A stretch of 50,441 nucleotides of DNA. It comes from an uncultured Prevotellaceae bacterium. Lineage in GTDB: Bacteria > Bacteroidota > Bacteroidia > Bacteroidales > Muribaculaceae. The stretch covers positions 1 through 50,441 of the forward strand of contig CAMJJG010000014.1 of the NCBI GenBank assembly GCA_946406035.1. Reading direction: 5' to 3'. Below are positions 7,619 to 16,656 of this stretch, piece after piece (within the stretch, counting starts at the first letter, position 1; each line of letters begins with the position of its first letter). A program made the translations under genes and the position numbers. The notes beneath the pieces are model-generated. The model had not been told where the DNA came from. It ran no database searches and saw only the letters and a list, made by a program, of their open reading frames with translations.

Positions 7619-8500
7619 TTACTCGATGTAGCCGAATGCCTTGAGCTTGCCTTCCTGGTTGCGCCAGTCCTTCTCTACCTTGACATAGAGCTCGAGAAAC
7701 ACCTTCTTGTCAAAGAATTTCTCGATGTCCTTGCGTGCGAGCGTTCCAACTCGCTTGAGCATCTTGCCCTGGTGGCCGATGATGATACCCTTCTGACTAT
7801 CGCGCTCGACATAGATGACTGCCATGATGTGTATGGACGTGTCGCTCTCGTCAAATTTCTCGACGATGACCTGGGTGGCATAGGGCACCTCCTTGTCATA
7901 GGTCTCTAGAATTTTTTCCCTGACAATCTCGGTGACAAAGAAGCGGCTGCTGCGGTCGGTGAGCGCATCCTTGCCGAAATAGGGCGGGCTCTCGGGCAGC
8001 AACTCGACGATGCGTTTCATGATGTTATCGACGTTGAAGTTCTCGAGAGCGCTCGTGGGGAACACCTCGGCCTGCGGTAGCAGTTGTTTCCACTGGTCGA
8101 TGATGCGCACGAGGTCGTCGTTGCCCTTGAGCAGGTCGATCTTGTTGATGATGAGCAGGATGGGAATCTTCTCACGGGCCACGCGGTCAAGGAAGTCCTG
8201 GTTCTTGGTCGGGCTCTCGATCACGTCGGTGACATAGAGCAGCACGTCGGCGTCGATGAGCGCGCCGGTAGAGTATTCCAGCATGCTCTGCTGCAAGCGG
8301 AACTTGGGTTTCAGCACTCCCGGGGTGTCGCTGAAGACAATCTGGTAGTCCTCGCCGTTGACGATGCCCATGATGCGGTGTCGTGTGGTCTGGGCCTTGC
8401 TGGTGATGATGGACAGGCGTTCTCCCACCAGGCGGTTGCTCAGTGTCGATTTACCCACATTGGGGTTGCCCACGATGTTGACAAATCCTGCTCGATGCAT
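7619..8500 (-). CDS. era: GTPase Era
   Basis: 293 residues. P-loop GNPNVGKS at 11-18, G3 DTPG, G4 NKID, and a C-terminal type-II KH domain with [12 protein letters not shown] that binds the 3' end of 16S rRNA. Era acts in 30S maturation at the membrane/ribosome interface. I use the ATG at 8500 ([11 protein letters not shown]): the longer frame opens with TTG inside the hairpin at 8564-8612, and this start gives the usual family length. fabH lies 134 bases upstream, separated by that hairpin. Confidence 0.97.
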   Translation of the reverse strand: MHRAGFVNIVGNPNVGKSTLSNRLVGERLSIITSKAQTTRHRIMGIVNGEDYQIVFSDTPGVLKPKFRLQQSMLEYSTGALIDADVLLYVTDVIESPTKNQDFLDRVAREKIPILLIINKIDLLKGNDDLVRIIDQWKQLLPQAEVFPTSALENFNVDNIMKRIVELLPESPPYFGKDALTDRSSRFFVTEIVREKILETYDKEVPYATQVIVEKFDESDTSIHIMAVIYVERDSQKGIIIGHQGKMLKRVGTLARKDIEKFFDKKVFLELYVKVEKDWRNQEGKLKAFGYIE

Positions 8501-8563
8501 GATGATGTTAGTTTTCTGTTTTTGGGGGTTTCTAGTCCCTAGTTGGATGGCTTCTATATTCAA

Positions 8564-8612
8564 GAAGCATCGCTACTCTATCTCGAAGTTGCAGGGTGAG
8601 TAGTGATGCTTC
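8564..8612 (-). terminator. 15-bp hairpin between fabH and era
   Basis: GAAGCATCGCTACTC at 8564-8578 pairs with 8598-8612 with a single G-T wobble and a 19-base loop. It follows the fabH stop by 22 bases, inside what is otherwise one operon. It may be a partial terminator, an attenuator or an mRNA processing or stability element. Confidence 0.65.
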
Positions 8613-8634
8613 GTTGTCTCGCTATGGCCGCGCA

Positions 8635-9618
8635 TTACAGCGACCAGACCAGGTAGAGGGCTCCCCACGTGAAGCCGGCGCCAAAGGCGGTGAGCACCAT
8701 CTTGTCGCCCTTCTTGAGCCGATGCTTGTTCTCGTCCAGGCACAGGGGGATGCTGGCGGCGCTGGTGTTGCCGCGGTGCTGGATGTTGATCAGCACCTTG
8801 CTCTGGTCGATGCCCAGACGGTCACCAACGGCCTCGATGATGCGCAGGTTGGCCTGGTGAGGCACAAACCACTGGATGTTGTCATTGGTCAGTCCATTGC
8901 GCTTCATGATGTCCTTGCTCGAGGTGAGCATGTCGATGACGGCGTGGCGATATACCGCGCGGCCCTCTTGATAGACGTAGTGGAAGCCGGCGTCAACCGT
9001 CTCGTGGCTTGTCGCCAGTGCCGAGCCGCCTGCCTTGTAGATCAGGTGCTCGAGTCCGGAACCATCCACATGGAAGATGCCGTCCATCACGCCGATGGGC
9101 TCCTCGGTGGGCTCCAGCAGCATTGCCGCGGCACCGTCACCAAACAGTGGGCAGGTGGCGCGGTCCTGATAGTTGACCATGCTGGACATCTTTTCGGAAG
9201 CGACTACGATGACCTTCTTGTACATCCCGGAGCGGATGTAGCCAGTGGCGTCATATAGTCCCACCAGAAATCCGGCGCATGCAGCCTGTATGTCATAAGC
9301 GTAGCATTTCTTCTCAATACCCACATTATGGGCAATTACCGATGCCGTCGAGGGGAAGCGGTAGTCGGGGTTAGAGGTGGGGCAGATGAGCAGGTCGATC
9401 TCGTCGCGGCTGGTGCCTGTCTCCTCGAGCAACTTGTTCACGGCCTGGATGCCCATCCATGACGAGCCGACTGGCTTCTTGAGGATACGGCGCTCCTTAA
9501 CACCCACGCGCGTGGTAATCCATTCGTCGTTGGTGTCCACCATCTGAGATAGCATCTCATTATCCAGTATGTCGTCGGGAACATAAGATGCGATACCAGT
9601 AATCTTAGCGTTCAGCAT
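8635..9618 (-). CDS. fabH: 3-oxoacyl-ACP synthase III
   Basis: 327 residues, the normal family length. The Cys-His-Asn triad is present: C114 in QAACAGFLVG, H254 in PHQANLRI and N284 in HRGNTSAAS. It condenses acetyl-CoA (or a branched acyl-CoA starter) with malonyl-ACP to begin type II fatty acid synthesis. Bacteroidota make branched fatty acids, so branched starters are plausible but not shown by sequence. It lies between rpmF and era; the 167 bases separating it from rpmF contain no gene, so plsX, often found here in other bacteria, is absent. Confidence 0.97.
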   Translation of the reverse strand: MLNAKITGIASYVPDDILDNEMLSQMVDTNDEWITTRVGVKERRILKKPVGSSWMGIQAVNKLLEETGTSRDEIDLLICPTSNPDYRFPSTASVIAHNVGIEKKCYAYDIQAACAGFLVGLYDATGYIRSGMYKKVIVVASEKMSSMVNYQDRATCPLFGDGAAAMLLEPTEEPIGVMDGIFHVDGSGLEHLIYKAGGSALATSHETVDAGFHYVYQEGRAVYRHAVIDMLTSSKDIMKRNGLTNDNIQWFVPHQANLRIIEAVGDRLGIDQSKVLINIQHRGNTSAASIPLCLDENKHRLKKGDKMVLTAFGAGFTWGALYLVWSL

Positions 9619-9785
9619 AAGCTTGAAAGCAATCTATTTTTTTCTTGTGCTTGTTGTTTTTAAAATCAATATCCCAAATGTGGATGAAAACCAGTTCTGA
9701 TTCAGCCCATTCAGGATATCTTCGTTGCTTTAATCGCAGTGCCGCGACACAACGGCAATCGTGGTCATGGCGGCGCTCATGCGAT

Positions 9786-9968
9786 TTAGGCTTCCTCCTT
9801 GTTCATCACGTTCTTGCCACGGTAGTAACCGCACTCGGGGCATACGGTGTGATAAACATGCCATGCGCCACAGTTTGAGCACTGAGCGATGGTCGGAGCC
9901 ACTGCCACATCGTGGGTGCGGCGTTTTGCGGTACGAGTCTTTGACTGTCTTCTTTTAGGATGTGCCAT
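9786..9968 (-). CDS. rpmF: 50S ribosomal protein L32
   Basis: 60 residues with the expected N-terminus MAHPKRRQSKTRTAKRR and a zinc ribbon with Cys30-x2-Cys33 and Cys43-x2-Cys46. All four Cys ligands are kept, so this is the zinc-binding form. It lies 21 bases after the DUF177 gene, the classical pairing. Confidence 0.97.
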   Translation of the reverse strand: MAHPKRRQSKTRTAKRRTHDVAVAPTIAQCSNCGAWHVYHTVCPECGYYRGKNVMNKEEA

Positions 9969-9989
9969 TTTCTTGTAGTTATTTAAAAG

Positions 9990-10535
9990 TTATTGTTCTC
10001 TCAGTTTCTTCAGCGCCTCCCAGCGGGGGTCGGTGCCGGTTGTCTCACTTTGCGGTTGATCATCGTCGTCGTGGACGGTCTCGACGCGATGGCTCTCGAG
10101 CATGTCGAGCATGTCGGCATTGCAATCGTCCTCGCTGTCGTGGCAGTGGGTCATCGGTATGGCCAGCAACACGGTGTCTCGCACTAGGGGCGCTGTGTCC
10201 AGCTCTCGCCACTCCGACGGCACAACCAGCAGCTCGTCATTGCTGTCGTCCAGCTCGTTGCCCGTTTGCTCCACGTTCAGGCGGTATTCCTCGTCCACCG
10301 GCAAATCCAGATCGTCCAGGCATCGGTCACAGGGCACTGTTACCGAGCCATGGCAGGCAATCTCCAGGCGGTAGGTGGTCTCGCTCTTGCGGGTCACGTT
10401 GACGGTGACGTCCACGTCGGCGCGACGCACCTCGGTCTGCTCCATGTCATTGAAAAATGACTCGTCCAGATGACACTCAACCGCATGAGTGCCAAATGGT
10501 AACGTCTTGATTTTCAATTTCAAAGCATCTACCAT
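9990..10535 (-). CDS. DUF177/YceD-family protein
   Basis: 181 residues. It has the DUF177 core: CDRCLDDLDLPVDEEYRLNV (residues about 69-88) and a strongly acidic C-terminal half. YceD proteins are encoded next to rpmF across bacteria and have been linked to 23S rRNA accumulation or 50S assembly. The gene begins at the ATG at 10535, directly preceded by AGGAG, which is unusually close for a ribosome-binding site. It is first in the rpmF-fabH-era-der cluster and has a clear promoter. Confidence 0.9.
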   Translation of the reverse strand: MVDALKLKIKTLPFGTHAVECHLDESFFNDMEQTEVRRADVDVTVNVTRKSETTYRLEIACHGSVTVPCDRCLDDLDLPVDEEYRLNVEQTGNELDDSNDELLVVPSEWRELDTAPLVRDTVLLAIPMTHCHDSEDDCNADMLDMLESHRVETVHDDDDQPQSETTGTDPRWEALKKLREQ

Positions 10536-10561
10536 CTCCTGAAATTTTCGTTAAAGCGCCA

Positions 10562-10592
10562 CAAAGGTATAACAAATCCCGCTAATATTCAA
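10562..10592 (-). promoter_or_regulatory. Promoter of the DUF177-rpmF-fabH cluster
   Basis: On the minus strand TTG at 10592-10590 and TACCTTTG at 10569-10562, spaced 20 bases, a near-ideal Bacteroidota promoter about 27 bases upstream of the start codon. Confidence 0.8.
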
Positions 10593-10680
10593 CGATTTTC
10601 ACGTTTTTTTTGAATAACGGTTGATTTTTGGCGACTCGTCATGATGACGACTTGAATGGTGGTGTGGCGGCAGTGTGGGG

Positions 10681-11766
10681 TCAGGAATTTTTCTTGTAGC
10701 TGCTCACGGCCCAGACGCTCATCAAGCATGAAATGCCCGTCAGGGCCATCACTTGGTGCCCCACGCTGGGGAGGTTGCCACCACGTACAAAGACGGTCCT
10801 GATGCCGTCAACAAAGTAGTGCATCGGGTTGATGTAGGTCGTGGCATAGGCCCAGTCGGGCATCGACCGTGTGGGGGTGAACAGCCCGCTCAACAACATC
10901 ATCATCACCACAAAGAACCACATCACAAAAATTGCCTGCTGCATGGTGTCGCTGTAGTTGCTGATGACCAAGCCGAAGGAGCTCCAGAATAGTGCCAGTG
11001 GTATTGCCAGCAGGAACACCAGCCACAACGGGCCCTGGCAGGTGATGCCGTAGATGAGCCACGAGAGCAGCAGGCACACCACGATGACAAACAGTGCTAT
11101 CAACCAGTAGGGGATGAGCTTGGCAAGGATGAATGCCCACTTGGGAACTGGGGTAACGTTGATCTGCTCGATGGTGCCGGCCTCTTTCTCGCCCACGATG
11201 TTGAGCGTTGGGAGGAAACCGCACATGAGCATCATCACCAATGCCAGCAGCGCCGGAATCATGAACAGCTTGTAGTTGAGGCCCTTGTTGTAGAGGAACA
11301 ACGTGGACACGCGAGACTGGATGGCGGCGGCATCGGGATTGACCGTGGCGGTCACGATCTGTGACAGATAGGCATTGCCCATGGCCCCCTTGGTGCCGTT
11401 GACGGCATTGGCGGCGATGAGCACTTGGGCCTGGGTGCCGTTGGCTAGATCACGGCTCAAGCCTTGGGGCAGCACCATCACCACGTCGGCCTTGCTGGTC
11501 TTCACATCCTTGAGCGCGGCCTGATAGGACGGCTGTAGCCCGTTGAAGATGAAGTAATTGCTTGCCTCGATGTTGCGGATGAGCTGTCGGGACAGTGTCG
11601 AGTGGTCGTTATCCACAACCTCGACGACAATATTCTTGATTTCCATGTTCATCACCCAGGGCATGACACACATCATCATGATGGGGAAGATGACGATGAG
11701 GCGAGGCAGAAACGCGTTGCGTCGCATCTGTAGGAATTCCTTTTGGATGAGATATTTGAGTATCAT
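10681..11766 (-). CDS. ABC-2 type permease, second subunit of the efflux system
   Basis: 361 residues. It has an N-terminal membrane helix (about 24-42), a periplasmic domain to about residue 175, then five hydrophobic helices, the layout of ABC-2/YhhJ-like permeases. The segment LNIVGEKEAGTIEQINVTPVPKWAFILAKLIPYW (about 208-241) is the conserved cytoplasmic coupling element after the second helix. It pairs with the homologous permease at 11777-12835 (10-base gap) to form the channel powered by the fused ATPase. The substrate is unknown; related Ybh-type systems export drugs and cations. Confidence 0.92.
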   Translation of the reverse strand: MILKYLIQKEFLQMRRNAFLPRLIVIFPIMMMCVMPWVMNMEIKNIVVEVVDNDHSTLSRQLIRNIEASNYFIFNGLQPSYQAALKDVKTSKADVVMVLPQGLSRDLANGTQAQVLIAANAVNGTKGAMGNAYLSQIVTATVNPDAAAIQSRVSTLFLYNKGLNYKLFMIPALLALVMMLMCGFLPTLNIVGEKEAGTIEQINVTPVPKWAFILAKLIPYWLIALFVIVVCLLLSWLIYGITCQGPLWLVFLLAIPLALFWSSFGLVISNYSDTMQQAIFVMWFFVVMMMLLSGLFTPTRSMPDWAYATTYINPMHYFVDGIRTVFVRGGNLPSVGHQVMALTGISCLMSVWAVSSYKKNS

Positions 11767-11776
11767 GGCGGTGAGA

Positions 11777-12835
11777 TTACTCCAATCGGGTTTTGAACTT
11801 GAGCAGGGATAAGGCCAGCAGTGCGGCGGTCATGGCGGTGAGGATGGCGACTTCGCGCAGCACCTCGTTAATGCCCACGCCCATAATCATGAGCTTGCGC
11901 ATGGCCTCGATATAGTAGCGTGGCGGTACTACCGCCGAGATCCATTGCAGCACCTGCGGCATTGACTCGACAGGAAACAACATGCCGCTGAGCATCACGA
12001 TGGGGACGAGCAGCACCATGGCCGAGAGCAGCAAGGCCATCAATTGGCTGGTGGCAATGTTGCTGATGAGGAGCCCCAATGACAAGGCGAGCAGGATGTA
12101 GATGGTGCTCACTACATAGATCCACACGATGGAACCATGCAACGGAACCTCAAGCACATAGCGTCCCATGAGCAGGATGGTCGTGAGGATGGCAAAAGCC
12201 AGTACCAGGTAGGGTACCGCCTTGGCGATGATGATCATCAGCGGCTTGATAGGAGAGACGAGCAGCACCTCCATGGTACCCTTTTCCTTCTCGCGGACTA
12301 TAGAAATCGATGTCATCATTGCGCACACGAGCATGAGCAGCATGCCCATGATGGCTGGCACAAAGTTGTAGGCCGACTTCATCTGAGGGTTGTAAAGCAT
12401 CTTGCTGTTGATTAGTGTCGTGTCGGCATTGGTGATGACACCGGTGGCATAGTTGGTCCATTGCTGAGCCATATTGGGGTCGGCGCCATCAACGATGAAC
12501 TGTACTGGTCCCCGCCTGGAGGCAAAGTCATTGCTGAAGACGACGGCAAGGTCGGCCTCCTGGTCCCTTATCAGCCGTTCGGCCTCCTGTGGAGTAGCGA
12601 CCGCTGCGGTAATGGAGAAATACTCTGATGCCGCCAGCCGTTCTATGGCTTGGCGGGTGAGATGGTCCTGCGAGGCGGTGACCACCACCGTGCGTACGTT
12701 GCGCACATCGGTGGTAATGGCAAAGCCAAAGATGAGCATCAGCACGACAGGCATGCCGAACAGGATGAGCATCGTGCGCTTGTCACGCACGATGTGCTTG
12801 GCCTCCTTGATGATAAATGAGTTGAACTGTTTCAT
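11777..12835 (-). CDS. ABC-2 type permease, first subunit of the efflux system
   Basis: 352 residues with the same plan as its neighbour: helix at about 23-42, a periplasmic domain to about 165, then five helices. The coupling stretch SIVREKEKGTMEVLLVSPIKPL is the ABC-2 hallmark. It is only distantly similar to the second permease, so the channel should be a heterodimer. It starts 6 bases after the ATPase stop codon and is followed by the second permease 10 bases on, so translation of all three is probably coupled. Confidence 0.93.
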   Translation of the reverse strand: MKQFNSFIIKEAKHIVRDKRTMLILFGMPVVLMLIFGFAITTDVRNVRTVVVTASQDHLTRQAIERLAASEYFSITAAVATPQEAERLIRDQEADLAVVFSNDFASRRGPVQFIVDGADPNMAQQWTNYATGVITNADTTLINSKMLYNPQMKSAYNFVPAIMGMLLMLVCAMMTSISIVREKEKGTMEVLLVSPIKPLMIIIAKAVPYLVLAFAILTTILLMGRYVLEVPLHGSIVWIYVVSTIYILLALSLGLLISNIATSQLMALLLSAMVLLVPIVMLSGMLFPVESMPQVLQWISAVVPPRYYIEAMRKLMIMGVGINEVLREVAILTAMTAALLALSLLKFKTRLE

Positions 12836-12841
12836 GATGAG

Positions 12842-14302
12842 TTAGTCGCTGCTGCGGGTAGCTTGGCGCGCCAGATAGGTGAACACGTGGTCCATATCAG
12901 GCTGGTGGAATTTCTTTTTCAGCTCGGCAGGTGTGCCCATCGCGCTTATCTTGCCGTCGACCATGATTGAGATGCGGTCACAGTACTCGGCCTCGTCCAT
13001 GTAGTGGGTGGTGACAAACACGGTGATGCCCCTGCTGGCAGCGTCATAGATGAGTTCCCAAAACTGACGCCTGGTAGCGGGATCAACACCACCAGTGGGC
13101 TCATCGAGAAAAACGATATCGGGCTCATGGAATATCGAGACCGAGAAAGCCAACTTCTGTTTCCAGCCCAAGGGTAACGACCCGACCAGGTCATCTTTAT
13201 GGGCGGTGAATTGCAGTCGGTTGAGCAATTCGTCGGTCTTGCGGCTGATGTCGTCGTGACTCATGCCGTAGATGCCGCCAAAGAGGCGGATGTTCTCGGC
13301 CACGGTCAGATCCTCATAGAGTGAGAAGCGCTGACTCATATAGCCGATGTGCTTCTTGATCTGCTCATGCTCGCTGCGGATGTCAAAGCCCGCCACGCGC
13401 CCCGTGCCGCTGGTGGGCTGGTTCAAGCCGGTGAGCATGTGCATCGCTGTGGTCTTGCCGGCACCGTTGGCGCCAAGAAAGCCGAAAATCTCTCCCCTCT
13501 TAACGGTAAAACTGATGTCGTCAACAGCATGGAACGAGCCGAATGCCTTGACCAGATGCTCCACCACGATGACATTCTCATCGTGGCTCTCATTGGCCGT
13601 GGTGTGCTCTATGCCGGGTGGGTTGAAGATGTCGGCATAGCGTGTCAAAATCTCGTCGGGGGTGCCTATACCCCTTATCCTGCCCTGATCCAGGAACGCC
13701 ACGCGCTCGCAGCGGCGCACCTCGTCGAGATAGGGCGTCGAAGCCATGATGGTGATTTGGCGCTCCTTGAGGGCTCCCAGCATGTCCCAGAACTCCTTGC
13801 GTGACACGGGATCGACACCCGTGGTGGGCTCATCAAGTAACAGGACGCTGGGCTGATGCACCAGGGCGCAGCACAGGGCCAGTTTCTGCTTCATGCCACC
13901 CGACAGCGCTCCTGCCTTGCGGTCCTTGAAACGTTCAATCTGGCTGTAGATGGCGCTGATGCTGTCATAGCCCTGCTCGACAGTCGTGCCAAACAGCGTG
14001 GCAAAGAATTCCAGGTTCTCTTGCACCGTCAGATCCTGGTAGAGAGAGAACTTGCCGGGCATGTATCCCACGCGGCTACGGATATCGGTCATCTGCCGCA
14101 CGGTGTCATAGCCGTCGACCGATGCTGTCCCCTGGTCAGGCTTCAACAGGGTGCACAGGATGCGGTACATCGTGGTCTTGCCGGCACCGTCGGGGCCGAT
14201 AAGCCCGAAGACCTCACCCTTGCCCACCGTGAACGACACGTCGTCAAGCGCCTTGACCTGCCCGTAGGACTTTGACACATTATGAATCTCAATAGCCTTC
14301 AT
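12842..14302 (-). CDS. Fused double ABC ATPase (YbhF-like)
   Basis: 486 residues holding two nucleotide-binding domains (about 1-225 and 243-480). NBD1: Walker A GPDGAGKTT (36-44), signature LSGGMKQ (133-139), Walker B LLLDEP (154-159); the Q-loop position reads MPGKFSLY and the H-loop reads STPYLDE, so the usual Gln and His are missing. NBD2: Walker A GANGAGKTT (277-285), intact Q-loop MSQRFSLY and H-loop THYMDE, but signature LPLGWKQ. One composite site should therefore be active and the other degenerate. It energises the two permeases downstream. The gap to the HlyD gene upstream is 32 bases. Confidence 0.95.
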   Translation of the reverse strand: MKAIEIHNVSKSYGQVKALDDVSFTVGKGEVFGLIGPDGAGKTTMYRILCTLLKPDQGTASVDGYDTVRQMTDIRSRVGYMPGKFSLYQDLTVQENLEFFATLFGTTVEQGYDSISAIYSQIERFKDRKAGALSGGMKQKLALCCALVHQPSVLLLDEPTTGVDPVSRKEFWDMLGALKERQITIMASTPYLDEVRRCERVAFLDQGRIRGIGTPDEILTRYADIFNPPGIEHTTANESHDENVIVVEHLVKAFGSFHAVDDISFTVKRGEIFGFLGANGAGKTTAMHMLTGLNQPTSGTGRVAGFDIRSEHEQIKKHIGYMSQRFSLYEDLTVAENIRLFGGIYGMSHDDISRKTDELLNRLQFTAHKDDLVGSLPLGWKQKLAFSVSIFHEPDIVFLDEPTGGVDPATRRQFWELIYDAASRGITVFVTTHYMDEAEYCDRISIMVDGKISAMGTPAELKKKFHQPDMDHVFTYLARQATRSSD

Positions 14303-14334
14303 CGCGGTTTTTATTACCTAAAGACCAGGAAAAT

Positions 14335-15312
14335 CTAGAATTTCACTTCACCATACATTCCTATCTTGACATAGCCGTCGTTGCGGATGGCTATTTTCAC
14401 GGCATACACCAGGTCAGCCCGCTCGTCGTCGGTCAGGATGGTCTTGGGGGTGAACTCAGATCGGCTTGAAATCCAGGTCACAGTGCCCGGATACTCCTTC
14501 TTCAGCTCGTTGCCATAGTCGGCGAACACCTTGCACGCTTGTCCCACCTTGATGCCATGCAGTTGGGCCGAGGTGACATAGGCGCGGATGAACATGCGGT
14601 TCACATCGGCAATTTTAAACAAGGGTTTGCCTGTGGCTACAAATTCCCCTTGCTCGACATACTTTTCCAGGACCGTGCCGCTGATGGGTGACAGGATATC
14701 AGCATTGGCAATCTGGTCATCGAGTTGGCGCTGTTGTGCGTCTATGCCTTCCATCTGTGCGTCTATGCCTTCCATCTGTGCCAGGATGCCCTTGCTCTGT
14801 TCGGCGAGTGCGGCATTATTGCTGCCAATCTGGTCACGGGTGGCCTCAAGTTGTCGGTTGAGCACCTTGATCTGGTTGTCGATGTCGTCAAGCTGCTTGC
14901 GGGGCACGGCGCCATCCTTTACAAGTTCGGAATAGCGCTGTCGTTCGCGCTTGGCGTTGGCAATCTGCTGCTGGATGGACGAGAGCTGCTTGTTCAGGTC
15001 CAGTTGCTGGCTGCTAGCTGCCGAGCGGCTGGATGACATCTGACGCTTGCTGGCGGCGAGTTGGCCGCGTTGAGTCTCGAGCTGCTGCTTCTTGAGCGTC
15101 AGTTGATAGGTGTCGATGCGTCCCACTTGGGCATCGGCTTCAACCGTGTCACCCTCGTTGATGGCAAAGAGTTTCAGTTCGCCAGTGGCTTTGGCGCTGA
15201 CGGTGACCTCGGTCGCCTCAAAGGTGCCTGTGGCGTCAAATGCCTTCTCCTTTTTGCCGCAAGCGGTTGCCATCAGCACCACGCTTGCCAGTATCATGAT
15301 CTTTTTCATCAT
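14335..15312 (-). CDS. HlyD-family periplasmic adaptor lipoprotein
   Basis: 325 residues. Signal with lipobox MATAC (Cys18 or 17, depending on which of the two adjacent Met codons is used), so it is anchored by lipid. It shows the membrane-fusion order: an N-terminal lipoyl half (about 30-65), a long alpha-helical hairpin (about 75-200) rich in Gln/Ser/Lys, a second lipoyl half (DILSPISGTVLEKYVEQGEFV, about 209-229) and a beta-barrel domain. It should bridge the permease pair to the TolC channel encoded 15 bases upstream. An exact 21-bp duplication adds one heptad to the second helix. Confidence 0.93.
   Translation of the reverse strand: MMKKIMILASVVLMATACGKKEKAFDATGTFEATEVTVSAKATGELKLFAINEGDTVEADAQVGRIDTYQLTLKKQQLETQRGQLAASKRQMSSSRSAASSQQLDLNKQLSSIQQQIANAKRERQRYSELVKDGAVPRKQLDDIDNQIKVLNRQLEATRDQIGSNNAALAEQSKGILAQMEGIDAQMEGIDAQQRQLDDQIANADILSPISGTVLEKYVEQGEFVATGKPLFKIADVNRMFIRAYVTSAQLHGIKVGQACKVFADYGNELKKEYPGTVTWISSRSEFTPKTILTDDERADLVYAVKIAIRNDGYVKIGMYGEVKF
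14740..14781 (-). repeat. 21-bp exact tandem duplication in the HlyD coiled coil
   Basis: Units 14740-14760 and 14761-14781 are identical. Each encodes seven residues (IDAQMEG-type), so the duplication adds exactly one heptad and keeps the coiled-coil register. Confidence 0.95.
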
Positions 15313-15327
15313 CTTGTTTGTTGTTTT

Positions 15328-16596
15328 TTAATCGTTGGTTGAATATTTCAGGTCATACATCTGCTTGAGCATCTCGATCTCGTGGATAGAGCGTTGAACG
15401 CGGGCGGAATTCTCGCTGTTGATGTCGCGCAGCAGGTCGTTCACGTCGATGATGCCATGCGCGAGCTTGGACTCGGCAGCCTTGCGCACCCGCTGCCGCA
15501 AGCCGATGATTTCATTGTCCTGCTGCATGAGGTCGCGGTAGCGGTTGATAGCCTCGCCTAGCTGCATCTGCTCTAGCCGGTTGTTGAACAGGAACACTTC
15601 GCGCTGGTTCATGGCGGTTTCGCGCTGCAATTGCAGCTTTGCTTTGTCGTTGCGCCGTGTGTACAGGGCGCCGATGTCCCACGTCAGGCGTGCGCCAACC
15701 ATGCCGTTCCATGACCAGTCGCGGCCCATCATATCCTTGAACATGTTGTAGCCGGGATAGCCGTAGTAACCCTGGGCAAACACGCCCAGTCGCGGCATCA
15801 ATGCGGCATCGAGGGCTTTCTCCTGGGCATCGGCTAGACGTAGCTGGCTGTCGATGAGAGCCAGCTCGGGCCGCTTGTTGACCGTTCCCGCCTCGATTGC
15901 GTCGGGCTTGCTGATGTTACTCACCTCCATGCCGCAAAAGGTGCTCAGCATAGCCAGGAGCACGCGGCGTTGGGACTGTAATGTGGTCATCTGCTGGGCG
16001 ACATTCAGCCGTTCGGCGCTGATGTTGTCTAGGTCGCACTGCGCTGCGGTGCCGTGTTTCACCATCGACCGCAGTTTCTTTTCATTAGAGGCCAGTTGTT
16101 CTTGCAGGTCACTGTTGAGCCGGATTTGGTCATCAAGCAACAGCAGGCCGAAGTACATCTCGTTGACACGTTGCTTGACGTGATACAGGTCGACATCGAG
16201 CTGGGCCCGTTGCACTGCCCCCTGCTCGCGGGCGATGCGCGCTTGCGCGTTGATGGTTCCGCCATCAAACACCGTCTGTTGTACGTCAAGGCCGATGCGG
16301 TACTGGTCTCGTGCAAGCCCTTTCATGTCTATCCCCATCTGTTGCATCATGGCATGCATCTCGTCGGGCCAGGATGCGACAGAGCTTTGATAAGTCGCTT
16401 GGCCTGTTGCCTTGACTTGAGGCAGCCAGCTCTTCTTGATGTTAGAGACGGTCAGGTCGGTCGTGCGGCCGAGGAGGTCGTGCTGGGCTATGAGCGGGTA
16501 GTTGTGCTCGGCGGCACGCTGGCATTCCTCAAGCGTTTGCCCGCTGGAGATGAGTGGCAGCAGGGCCAATGCTATGAACACTAGATTTTTTATCAT
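15328..16596 (-). CDS. TolC-family outer-membrane efflux channel
   Basis: 422 residues. A signal peptide ends near SSGQ (about 20) and the mature protein begins TLEECQRAAEHNYPLIAQHDLLG, the usual TolC/OEP repeat opening. Two OEP repeats with long helices are visible, the second starting near KRPELALIDSQLRLADAQEKALDAALMPRLGVFAQG. It forms the trimeric outer-membrane duct of the efflux system. The start is the ATG at 16596; a longer in-frame reading begins with TTG inside the promoter box. It is the first gene of a five-gene operon running to 10681. Confidence 0.94.
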   Translation of the reverse strand: MIKNLVFIALALLPLISSGQTLEECQRAAEHNYPLIAQHDLLGRTTDLTVSNIKKSWLPQVKATGQATYQSSVASWPDEMHAMMQQMGIDMKGLARDQYRIGLDVQQTVFDGGTINAQARIAREQGAVQRAQLDVDLYHVKQRVNEMYFGLLLLDDQIRLNSDLQEQLASNEKKLRSMVKHGTAAQCDLDNISAERLNVAQQMTTLQSQRRVLLAMLSTFCGMEVSNISKPDAIEAGTVNKRPELALIDSQLRLADAQEKALDAALMPRLGVFAQGYYGYPGYNMFKDMMGRDWSWNGMVGARLTWDIGALYTRRNDKAKLQLQRETAMNQREVFLFNNRLEQMQLGEAINRYRDLMQQDNEIIGLRQRVRKAAESKLAHGIIDVNDLLRDINSENSARVQRSIHEIEMLKQMYDLKYSTND

Positions 16597-16623
16597 ATCG
16601 TAATGCTTTATAGTTTCACTATG

Positions 16624-16631
16624 CAAATTTA
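16624..16631 (-). promoter_or_regulatory. -7 promoter element of the efflux operon
   Basis: TAAATTTG on the minus strand, a perfect TAnnTTTG, 28 bases upstream of the TolC-gene ATG. No good -33 TTG is visible at the usual distance, as often seen at activator-dependent promoters. Confidence 0.7.
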
Positions 16632-16656
16632 CAACGACTATCAGGATGGGCCTTTA

